Below the pieces are notes generated by a model. That model was not told the DNA's origin. It ran no database searches and saw nothing but the letters and a program-made list of their open reading frames with translations. Positions 9,201-15,195 of a stretch of DNA of 18,582 nucleotides are shown here, piece by piece; within the stretch, counting starts at the first letter, position 1, and every line of letters starts with the position of its first letter. The stretch lies in assembly GCA_012959595.1 (NCBI GenBank), contig DUCW01000086.1, forward strand, positions 7,583 to 26,164, read 5' to 3'. Position numbers and translations under genes: made by a program. Source of the stretch: Gemmatimonadota bacterium. GTDB lineage: Bacteria; Gemmatimonadota; Gemmatimonadetes; Longimicrobiales; Gaopeijiaceae.

Positions 9201-9362
9201 TTGCGAGATCAATTTCAATATTTATACAGTAATTCGATCAGTGTCGACCAGAAGCCAGCAGTAGATATGTACGACCGTCTTGATGTATTGAAGACTGAAC
9301 TGGAAGAACATAAGCAAAGACTGGAGAGGTTAATGCGGTCAGTGACTGAAGAGAGTCGATGA
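6261..9362 (+). CDS. Secreted Asp-box (VPS10/sortilin-like) beta-propeller protein
   Basis: This is a large exported protein built of BNR/Asp-box propeller blades, of the family often annotated as 'VPS10 domain' or 'glycosyl hydrolase'. An upstream GTG (6252) is possible, but ATG 6261 is better placed, eight bases after GGAG (6249-6252). Counting from the GTG, residues 11-38 form a signal peptide (RIRR, hydrophobic stretch, AFSQ). The mature part opens with SVGPSRGGRV (56-65). About eleven SxDxGxTW-type boxes follow, near residues 90, 144, 196, 258, 308, 354, 395, 541, 609, 661 and 709, consistent with two propellers. Residues about 800-930 look like an Ig/FlgD-type beta domain (SGVNRFVWDL, VVPGTYEAHL), and the tail is helical and charged. 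I see no T9SS C-terminal signal. No catalytic residues are assignable; ligand binding is the safer guess. The next gene overlaps it by 4 bp. Confidence 0.88.
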   Translation: MYFQSFIRIRRSCTLLTFSLLVVSAVALPEKAFSQVGQTDQVKRVFRDLSYRSVGPSRGGRVTAVAGHPAHPFTFYMGATGGGVWKTEDYGNSWRPISDAYFSTGSIGSIRVAPSDPDLVYVGTGSDGIRSNVIVGRGIYRSQDAGETWEMMGLRDMGQLGAVEVDPNNPARVYVAALGNPWAKNSERGVYRSANGGEDWEQVLFTSDSVGAIDLEINPANPDEIYAAMWRGQRQPWTIISGMEASGKENGIWKSSDGGDTWKLVTEGLPTGLIGKIDLSVSAASPNRVYALVETTDPLEGLYHSDDFGETWDLMTNQAGLMNRPFYYTGVTADPTDADKVYVNNEGFYGSSDGGRTFERMPTPHGDNHDLWINPENPNIWIQSNDGGANVSLDGGVTWSTQNNQTTSELYQVDIDDRFPYWLYAGQQDNSTIKVPSDTPEENSASGHTGFWRAVGGCETGPAVPKPGNPDIVYSNCKGRFGRFSQVTGQEKQYYVGFGNLYGANPRDLPYRFQRVAPIEISPHDANVVYHGSQFVHKTTDEGVTWEQISPDLTAFRPERQVVSGEPISRDVTGEEHYSVLYAVEESPVEPGVIWAGSNDGLVQVTRNGGETWKDVTPPGMALEGRIQTIDPSPHKGGKAYFAAYRTLLGDFTPFIYKTDDYGDSWTLLTSGNNGIPDDHPTRAIREDPVVEGLLFAGTEFGMFYSMNDGVSWIPFQLNLPATPITDMKIHNNDLVLSTMGRGFWVLDDISPVRQMDSALATSGPHFFKPSDAIRTRGQGGRGVPGPNEPQWSQQGGVFDYLLHATAQEVELEIRDSEGTVLRTFVSEVSGTRVQTGQGMRAPFERMIGTVGLGRRSGVNRFVWDLQVLGPNGSTRGGPMVVPGTYEAHLTIDGATHVEPFNVVMDPRSEMDGITIEDIQAQYDLGLEVLASIEDADATIDRLTRAMERVSEGGDIEKQLKEIQDALVTDRTITSYPQPMLRDQFQYLYSNSISVDQKPAVDMYDRLDVLKTELEEHKQRLERLMRSVTEESR

Positions 9363-10168
9363 ATATGAGGCGGGTAGGACTGTTTTTGTTCGCCACCGTT
9401 TTGTCGGGTTGTCAAAACGGTGAGATAGAAACTCATGCAATGGAAGAGACGAGTGATGAGACCGTGATATCTGATTCTGGTTTGATTAGTAAACTACAGA
9501 GTGGTAAACCAGTATTTGGCATCTTCGCTCGTCCACAAACTGCAGAAGGTGGTTCTATAGCGGGCAAGAATAGAGATCCCGATTTTATTTTTTATTCGCT
9601 TGAATCGGGGCCTTGGGACATAACCACCTTGAGGGCTTTCAGGAATGCAATGGTCAGTGCTTCTGGCAATGGTGCTGGACATCCGATAACTCTAAGAATT
9701 CCTCCGATTAGGCAAGATCCTGGAGCACTTGAGAGGTATATATCTGAGGGCTTAGTGGAGGGAGTCGAAGGAGTAGTATTTCCACATGTAGAGTCAGCCC
9801 AAGAAGCACAAGTAGCCGTACAGTCGCTAGGCAATAGGTCTTGGCCGATGAATTCAGATGGGGACGTTGTGAGTGTCATACTAATCGAAGATCGAGCAGG
9901 AGTTGAATCTGCCGAACAGATAGCAGCTACACCTGGAATCAGTGTGATAATCCCAGGGCCTGGCGACCTGAGACGAGCTTACAATGGTGATGATCAAGCT
10001 ATCGAAGGCGCTATCCAAAGAGTTTTGGCCGCTTGTAAGGAGTTGGGGGTTCCTTGCGGAATCACAGCGGGAGTTGAAGATGTGATAGAAAGACTAGAGC
10101 AGGGGTTCAAGATGATCATCGTCAGTGATCCAGCTACGATCGCAGTGGGTAGAGGATTCTTAGAATAG
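9359..10168 (+). CDS. HpcH/HpaI aldolase-fold lipoprotein, catalytic His missing
   Basis: This 269-residue protein has a lipoprotein signal (LFLFATVLSGC, lipidated C18) and an HpcH/HpaI aldolase / citrate-lyase-type TIM barrel. Recognisable positions are the active-site Arg in TLRIP (R113), VEGVVFPHVESAQEA (136-150), and the two metal ligands E177 (LIEDRAGVESAEQIA) and D203 (GPGDL). In typical family members the strand ending LEHGP carries the catalytic base His; here it reads LESGP (81-85), with Ser at 83. Cytoplasmic members cleave or form 2-oxo acids using pyruvate and a divalent metal. A lipid-anchored, His-less version may bind rather than cleave. It begins in the ATGA overlap with the propeller gene, so the two are translationally coupled. 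The function is not known to me. Confidence 0.85.
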   Translation: MNMRRVGLFLFATVLSGCQNGEIETHAMEETSDETVISDSGLISKLQSGKPVFGIFARPQTAEGGSIAGKNRDPDFIFYSLESGPWDITTLRAFRNAMVSASGNGAGHPITLRIPPIRQDPGALERYISEGLVEGVEGVVFPHVESAQEAQVAVQSLGNRSWPMNSDGDVVSVILIEDRAGVESAEQIAATPGISVIIPGPGDLRRAYNGDDQAIEGAIQRVLAACKELGVPCGITAGVEDVIERLEQGFKMIIVSDPATIAVGRGFLE

Positions 10169-10189
10169 TGTTTCTACTTAGATAAAAAA

Positions 10190-11410
10190 CTAAGCTGGCA
10201 ATAGAAGTCCTGTTAGATACATGAATATTAATCCACCTAGTAGGCCAAGTGAATTCAAGGGCTTTAATAGACCGGAATCAGAGCGAGATGTAACATCCCT
10301 ACTAATCAGTGAGACAACTTGTAGGACTGCACCAATGCCTACAGATAGAAAAAAAACCGTTGAAGTAGTGGAGGAGTTGAACCCTCCAATCCACATTCCA
10401 GCTATTGTGGGTGTTCCAGCTAGACAACCTAAGCAAAGTAGTGATCTCACTTTGATCCGAGAGTTTGCCACGGGAACCACTATCCCAATCCCTTCTGTTG
10501 TGTTGTGCAGAAGAAAGCCAAAAACTAAAGATGTGCCGAAAGCGGCCTGTCCCACCGCATAAGCCGAACCTATGATCAACCCTTCCCCTAAGTTGTGTAA
10601 ACCGATAGCCAGGGCTATGAGTATGGACATTTTCATGGGTTCTGATGTGCTTGTACTTTCACTTGAAGCGAAGTGCTCGACAGTGTTCAATAGCAAATAC
10701 ATTCCTGTAATCCCGAGGGTCATGACCGCGATTCCTTGGAAAGCAGAAGCAACTTGTGCAGTGAGCAGAATCGTTTCTTGGGCTGCATCGATTCCCAAGA
10801 AAATAAGTAATCCAATTGTGAAGCTCAGGAAACAATCCTGCCAGTCTCGAGTGATCCCGGCCAGAAAGGGCAGCCATAAGAATCCTAAGAAGATTGGTAT
10901 TACACCTACGAAGATGCCCAGGACCGTGAAAATCCCCAGGTACTTAGAGTTCATTTCGGGAGATCGAGTCGCTACTTCGACCTGGTGATCGAAGGTCAAT
11001 CCAGTAGAGCTCACTACTGAAATTTTTAGAGGGTCTCCTTCAGCCCAAGGGTAAGGTATATCTAAGATGGCCTTACCAAGTCTTTCTATGCTGACTGACG
11101 GGCTGGCTTTATAATCCCAAAAGGCATCGTCTATTATCACTTGAGCTATAGTGACGGGTCCTGGTCCTCCGTTGACTAAATGTACTTGTATTTGTCCCGC
11201 CCCAGGGAATACAACTCTCTGATAGGTTAGGTCTTCAACGGGGGGAAAACTAGATTTTAAAAAGTCTATGGTGCCTGTTTGGACAAAGGCAATCAGAGTG
11301 AGTGCGATCAGAAACACTGGCAAAAGACCTTTGGCCAGCATGCCGGTTAGTGTTCCCAATTCGTTGGTCTGATGTGAGTGGCTACTGCCGTTGGAAATAC
11401 CGTCCGACAT
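10190..11410 (-). CDS. ZIP-family divalent metal transporter with extra N-terminal extracytoplasmic domain
   Basis: With the start at ATG 11410 the protein has 406 residues. Residues about 25-43 form one membrane span, and about 45-150 form a soluble beta-rich domain likely outside the cytoplasm. About seven further spans follow. The ZIP metal-site motifs are present: HNLGEG (272-277) and HNTTEG (302-307), matching the HNxxEG signatures of TM4 and TM5 that bind Zn/Fe/Mn. Ordinary bacterial ZIPs have about 250-300 residues, so the N-terminal domain is an addition. The short His/Ser stretch SSHSHQ (9-14) could bind metal. An earlier in-frame ATG at 11458 would overlap the oxidase gene by 43 bp; neither start has a clear SD. 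It lies just downstream of the multicopper oxidase (5 bp gap with the chosen start), implying a joint metal-related role. Confidence 0.9.
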   Translation of the reverse strand: MSDGISNGSSHSHQTNELGTLTGMLAKGLLPVFLIALTLIAFVQTGTIDFLKSSFPPVEDLTYQRVVFPGAGQIQVHLVNGGPGPVTIAQVIIDDAFWDYKASPSVSIERLGKAILDIPYPWAEGDPLKISVVSSTGLTFDHQVEVATRSPEMNSKYLGIFTVLGIFVGVIPIFLGFLWLPFLAGITRDWQDCFLSFTIGLLIFLGIDAAQETILLTAQVASAFQGIAVMTLGITGMYLLLNTVEHFASSESTSTSEPMKMSILIALAIGLHNLGEGLIIGSAYAVGQAAFGTSLVFGFLLHNTTEGIGIVVPVANSRIKVRSLLCLGCLAGTPTIAGMWIGGFNSSTTSTVFFLSVGIGAVLQVVSLISRDVTSRSDSGLLKPLNSLGLLGGLIFMYLTGLLLPA

Positions 11411-11415
11411 TCTGG

Positions 11416-12474
11416 TCAAGCCAGAGTGGTTTCTTTGACATTGAAAACACCCATCCATCCTAATTCAGCAAACTCACTTTGGTGAGCGTGGAACATGAAT
11501 TTCCCCAGATGTTCATAGGTGAACTCTATAACTGCTCTTTCTCCCTGACAGAGCATCACGGTATCTGTGACTTCGTGTCGGTGTAGGTCAGTTCCGGTTC
11601 TATAAAGTTTGAACATATTTCCGTGTAAATGAAACGAGTTCACTAGGTCGAATTCAGTCATATTCCCACAGTAGATACGAACGAGCTCTCCTTGTTGGAT
11701 ATCGATGGGATGTTTTTCGTAGTGGAAGGCGACACTGTTTACAGCGTAAACCTCATTTTCTCCATCGAAGTTCGTATCGAAACCGTTCATCAACATCACT
11801 AATTCATTAGCCTCTGGACGACCTTCCGCTGGATCTATGATGAAAGCCCCATAGAGACCTTTGTGCAGGTGTCGTTTCAATGGTCGGGTATGACAGTGGT
11901 ATAGGTGAAACCCCATTGGTGCGGCGTCGAATTCATAAATGAAACTTTCTCCAGGCTGAACTGGTTCAAAAACTCCATCCATATCACTGGCATGAATTCC
12001 ATGGAAGTGAATAGTATGTGGGTGGCTACCGGCATTGTAGAAGTTGACTCTTAGCCGATCACCTTCAGTACATCGAATAGTTGGACCAGGTACAGTTCCG
12101 TTGTAGGTCCAGGCATTGAAGTAGATTCCGGGTGCCACTTCGATCTCCTGATCTGTAGCTGTGATATTGTACTCTCTTTGTGTTTGCCCATTTGGAAGAA
12201 TAGAAGAAACACCATAATCAAATGATGTCAGGTATGAAGTAGGATCAAACTTGGAAGTGTCGACGTCCGCCTTACCAGTATCCACAAACGATTTTATCTC
12301 ATTCTGTCTCCGATTTATTACATTCGCACTAGTGGCTAGGCCAACTGCACCCGCTACACCAGATCGAAGAAGGTTTCTTCGGGATACTGAGGATACATTT
12401 GGTTTATCCTGGATATCCGAATCCTTGCTGTAATCTTGAGGTTTCTTAGAATCGTTCATAACATCCGAATCCAT
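11416..12474 (-). CDS. Tat-exported two-domain multicopper oxidase (laccase-like)
   Basis: This 352-residue protein starts with a twin-arginine signal (SRRNLLRSG at 31-39, followed by an Ala/Gly-rich hydrophobic stretch), so it is exported folded with its copper. Domain 1 carries HTIHFHG (153-159) and YHCHTRPLKRHLHKGLYG (192-209). Domain 2 carries FHLHG (281-285) and FHAH (328-331). The four HxH pairs supply all eight trinuclear-cluster histidines. The type-1 Cys is present only in domain 1 (C194); the equivalent place in domain 2 is A330. That is the pattern of two-domain laccase-type oxidases acting as trimers, rather than of nitrite reductase NirK. The axial position of the T1 site appears to be Leu (L207), a high-potential feature. 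ATG 12474 or 12459 (MNDSKK) could be the start. Likely substrates are metal ions or phenolics; the downstream ZIP gene favours metals. Confidence 0.9.
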   Translation of the reverse strand: MDSDVMNDSKKPQDYSKDSDIQDKPNVSSVSRRNLLRSGVAGAVGLATSANVINRRQNEIKSFVDTGKADVDTSKFDPTSYLTSFDYGVSSILPNGQTQREYNITATDQEIEVAPGIYFNAWTYNGTVPGPTIRCTEGDRLRVNFYNAGSHPHTIHFHGIHASDMDGVFEPVQPGESFIYEFDAAPMGFHLYHCHTRPLKRHLHKGLYGAFIIDPAEGRPEANELVMLMNGFDTNFDGENEVYAVNSVAFHYEKHPIDIQQGELVRIYCGNMTEFDLVNSFHLHGNMFKLYRTGTDLHRHEVTDTVMLCQGERAVIEFTYEHLGKFMFHAHQSEFAELGWMGVFNVKETTLA

Positions 12475-12512
12475 ATTTTATGGTCGTCCAAATACAAAAA
12501 TTAGTGTAGACT

Positions 12513-12540
12513 AAAATAGGGTATAATTCTCGTCGGTCAA
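12513..12540 (-). promoter_or_regulatory. Candidate promoter of the multicopper oxidase/ZIP operon
   Basis: On the minus strand TTGACC (plus 12535-12540) and TATTTT (plus 12513-12518) are separated by 16 bp. The transcript would start near 12506, about 30 nt before ATG 12474. Read by eye. Confidence 0.4.
12522..12527 (+). promoter_or_regulatory. Perfect TATAAT -10 box ahead of the protoporphyrinogen oxidase gene
   Basis: A consensus TATAAT lies about 110 bp before the gene on the plus strand. The -35 is poor (TTAGTG at 12501-12506, 15 bp spacing). It lies inside the spacer of the opposite-strand candidate promoter, so the two would compete. Confidence 0.3.
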
Positions 12541-12638
12541 GATATTTTAATTTCCCCCTTCCGATTAATTCGAGCATCAGCCAAAATTAATGTCTATGTC
12601 TTGTATTTGAAATCTTCGACTTCAGGAAGGAAACTGAA

Positions 12639-13946
12639 TTGATAGGAATAGTTGGCGGTGGCGTTTCGGGTCTATTCCTTGGACACGAACTGGTGCGTAG
12701 CGGTATGGATGTGACCATTTGGGAGGCTACAGGTAGGTTAGGTGGTGTGGTCTCTTCTGAGGATTGTGGGGGACTGGTGCTCGAAAGAGGTCCCCAGCGG
12801 ATGCGATTGACTTCGCAGGTCAAAAAATTGATTGAGGAAGTTGGACTCCAGGAGGAAGTTATACTAGGTCCTAACCACTTGCCTCTTTTGGTTTATTCCC
12901 GAGGTAAATTGAGAAAAGTGCCCTTAACTCTAAATCAGTTTTTCACCACCGATTTACTGCCTTTACCCTCCAAGTTAAGAGTCTTGGCAGAAATCTTAAC
13001 CGCCGGCACAAAGAGGGATGAGACAGTTGGATCTTTTCTTCGTAGAAAATTTGGCGTAGTCGCATACGAAAGCTTTCTAGGGCCATTATATGGAGGTCTT
13101 TACGGATCTGACCCAGATAGGATGTTAGTGAAATCAGTCTTGGCAGAGAGACTGAAGGAGGCGGGGATAGGGAGAAGTATTGTCTGGGACTTATGGGGGC
13201 GTATTGGGAGAGGAAGCGATGTACCTCCTTGTTCTTTCAAGAAAGGCCTGGGTGCTTTGCCTGATGCTTTGGGGAGAAAGTTAGGAAATCGTATTCGGCT
13301 CGAGTCTCCAGTCATATTTGCACAGCAAGGTTTAAGAGGTTATGACTCTGGTTGGTGTGTAGTGGCTGAAGATGGAACTGACTCACTGACCCGGACAAAT
13401 GTGGAAGCAGTTGTGCTAGCGTGTCCCGCTGAACAGGCTGCAAAGATTATAAGGGGTGTGAGAAACATTCGCGTTGCCGGGACCGAGACTTTGATGAGGG
13501 ATTTGAATTATAACGAACTTGCGGTCTGTCACATGAAGTCCGAAGCAAATCTACAGGGGCTCGGTTATCAGGTTGGGTTCGGCGAAGGTTTAGAGACTCG
13601 AGGAGTGACCTTTAACCATAGTTTGTTTGGAAGGGACGGGCTCTACACTGCTTTTCTAGGGGGGATGAAAAATCCTTCGTTGGTTGGGTTGCCTGATGAA
13701 ACAATTGCATCTATTGCAACGTCCGAGTTTCAACAAGTTACTGGATTCAAAGCTTTTTCATTGGAAGTTTCCAGAACTAAGATTCCGGCTTGGGATCTTA
13801 GCTGGAAAGGGTATAGGAAAGACCAACTTCCCGAGGGTCTTTTCGTGTGCTCTAACTTCTCTGGTCGACCAGGGCTTCAAGGCAGAATTCAAGAAGCTCA
13901 GGCCTTAAGTAAAAAGCTTAGGGATTATCTCCTGAGGTCGCACTGA
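12639..13946 (+). CDS. hemY: Protoporphyrinogen/coproporphyrinogen oxidase (HemY/PPOX-type flavoprotein)
   Basis: This 435-residue FAD-dependent, oxygen-using oxidase of the PPOX family removes six electrons from the porphyrinogen ring just before or after iron insertion. The N-terminus has the dinucleotide-binding motif GIVGGGVSG (3-11) with ribose-binding E29, then GRLGGVV (32-38) and LERGPQRMR (52-60). The C-terminus has FVCSNFSGRPGLQGRIQEA, the usual second FAD contact. The start is TTG 12639, preceded by a strong AGGAAGG (12624-12630); no ATG is near and a stop lies in frame at 12588. It converges on ferrochelatase with a 29 bp overlap of 3' ends. Whether it makes protoporphyrin IX or coproporphyrin III cannot be told from sequence alone. 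The protein is cytoplasmic or membrane-associated. Confidence 0.9.
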   Translation: MIGIVGGGVSGLFLGHELVRSGMDVTIWEATGRLGGVVSSEDCGGLVLERGPQRMRLTSQVKKLIEEVGLQEEVILGPNHLPLLVYSRGKLRKVPLTLNQFFTTDLLPLPSKLRVLAEILTAGTKRDETVGSFLRRKFGVVAYESFLGPLYGGLYGSDPDRMLVKSVLAERLKEAGIGRSIVWDLWGRIGRGSDVPPCSFKKGLGALPDALGRKLGNRIRLESPVIFAQQGLRGYDSGWCVVAEDGTDSLTRTNVEAVVLACPAEQAAKIIRGVRNIRVAGTETLMRDLNYNELAVCHMKSEANLQGLGYQVGFGEGLETRGVTFNHSLFGRDGLYTAFLGGMKNPSLVGLPDETIASIATSEFQQVTGFKAFSLEVSRTKIPAWDLSWKGYRKDQLPEGLFVCSNFSGRPGLQGRIQEAQALSKKLRDYLLRSH

Positions 13947-14982
13947 GACAAAAAGTCTCTGGAGTTTTTCGACACAAGCAACGACGTAGCCCCAACTCAC
14001 CCATAATCGGTTCGTTTCTGAGTAGGTTTTCGACCAAGTCGCATAAAAGGTCGATGAATCGAGGATCATCGTGAGGAATAGGTACCCGAAAGAGATCGAT
14101 GCCCTCGCCTTCCGCGATCTCCCTTAGCTCCATGTCCAGGTCGCCCTTAGTCTCTGACTGTTCATGCATGAAACTTACTGCTTCAAGTAGGATCCTTGTT
14201 GTTTTCGTGTTCCGGACGACTTCTTCGATGCTGGGAGAGGTCCATTTGATGTCCCTATTTGTATGGTTTTGGTAACCTAGACCATAGTTGGTGATTCCTA
14301 ATTCTCGCGCCAGAATACGACATGTTTCTTCGACGTAATGAGTATATCGAGGACCGTCTTTCAAGTATTTTATCGGTGTTCCGTGGGCAGAGAAAACAAG
14401 AGCTGTAGTGTCATCGTGCAGTTTGATATCTTGACGTTTGGCATACTGTACGATGTTGTCTGCTCTCATTGGGAGGTAGTCTGGGTGTTTGTGCCATCCA
14501 GTAACTTCCCGTAAAGGAATATCCAGGCTACAAAGGTCCATTGCGTTTCGTACGTCTTCCAATGCAGATAGTGTTGTGGATTTGCCACAAAGAGGATAGA
14601 TAGGGAGGGCAATAAGTTGCTCGACCGCATCGTTCTTTGCCTGTGTCACTGCAGTTTGAATGAATGGTTCGGTGAACTGTGTTCCAGAATAGCAGTGGAC
14701 GTTCATCTCTCTTTTTCGCAATTTTCTTTCAACTTTCTTGGCTTGTTGACGTGCTTGTATATTGAGTGGTGACCCTCCCATTGCTTCATATTCCTTTATG
14801 AGAGCGGGAGCTCTTTGTTTTGCTAGCTCTTTGGTTCGAGAGGTGGAGTTACCATCAGCTGATTCAAGAGATGAATTTCTGTCAAAAATTCTTTCTAGAA
14901 AACCAACGACTTCGTCGTAATCGTAAGTTTCTGGCTCTCCAAAATTAAGAAAAAGGACCCCGATCTTAGGTGATGGATTCAC
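13918..14982 (-). CDS. hemH: Ferrochelatase
   Basis: Ferrochelatase inserts Fe2+ into protoporphyrin IX (or coproporphyrin III), the last metal step of haem synthesis. The protein has 354 residues, normal for the family. Visible motifs are VLFLNFGEPE (9-18), MGGSPLNIQARQQA (68-81), ALPIYPLCGKSTT (125-137), FSAHGTPIKYLKDG (197-210, with catalytic H200), YQNHTN (237-242) and HEQSETKGDLDMELRE (273-288, with conserved E277). The tail has three clustered Cys (C335, C337, C345) plus C314 and C151, resembling [2Fe-2S] ferrochelatases. The start is GTG at 14982, because the core motif starts at residue 7; the SD is weak. Its 3' end overlaps the convergent porphyrinogen oxidase gene by 29 bp, leaving no room for separate terminators. 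Confidence 0.93.
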   Translation of the reverse strand: MNPSPKIGVLFLNFGEPETYDYDEVVGFLERIFDRNSSLESADGNSTSRTKELAKQRAPALIKEYEAMGGSPLNIQARQQAKKVERKLRKREMNVHCYSGTQFTEPFIQTAVTQAKNDAVEQLIALPIYPLCGKSTTLSALEDVRNAMDLCSLDIPLREVTGWHKHPDYLPMRADNIVQYAKRQDIKLHDDTTALVFSAHGTPIKYLKDGPRYTHYVEETCRILARELGITNYGLGYQNHTNRDIKWTSPSIEEVVRNTKTTRILLEAVSFMHEQSETKGDLDMELREIAEGEGIDLFRVPIPHDDPRFIDLLCDLVENLLRNEPIMGELGLRRCLCRKTPETFCLSATSGDNP

Positions 14983-15195
14983 TGATATGGCCTGAGATTG
15001 TTAGATAGTTCCAAAATAGTTTCATTGTTATATTAAAGATAATGGAACCCATAGCAGTGGAGTAGGCAGGTAAGATCGGCTCCGTGGACTTGGAGTGTGT
15101 GATTGCTGGAAAAGGCTTAAGTAAAGTAGGATTGATCCATTTTTCTGCTTTCTACGTGGCCAAGTGCGGACTTTTAAAAGGGGATAGGATCATCT
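14983..15195. other. Intergenic region between divergent hemH and hydrolase genes
   Basis: About 213 bp with no ORF of note, no tRNA and no strong palindrome. It must hold two divergent promoters, but I could not identify convincing -35/-10 pairs on either strand. Confidence 0.4.

Noticed and set aside
10177..10194. Hairpin CTTAG/CTAAG between convergent genes as terminator
   Set aside because: Only 5 bp, AT-rich, 8-nt loop and no T-run on either strand in the right place.
10221..10988. Two longish plus-strand ORFs (113 and 138 codons)
   Set aside because: They lie opposite the ZIP gene, which has clear family motifs; antisense shadows.
11416..12474. Copper nitrite reductase (NirK)
   Set aside because: All four HxH pairs of a trinuclear cluster are present, which NirK lacks; the type-1 Cys is in domain 1 as in two-domain laccases.
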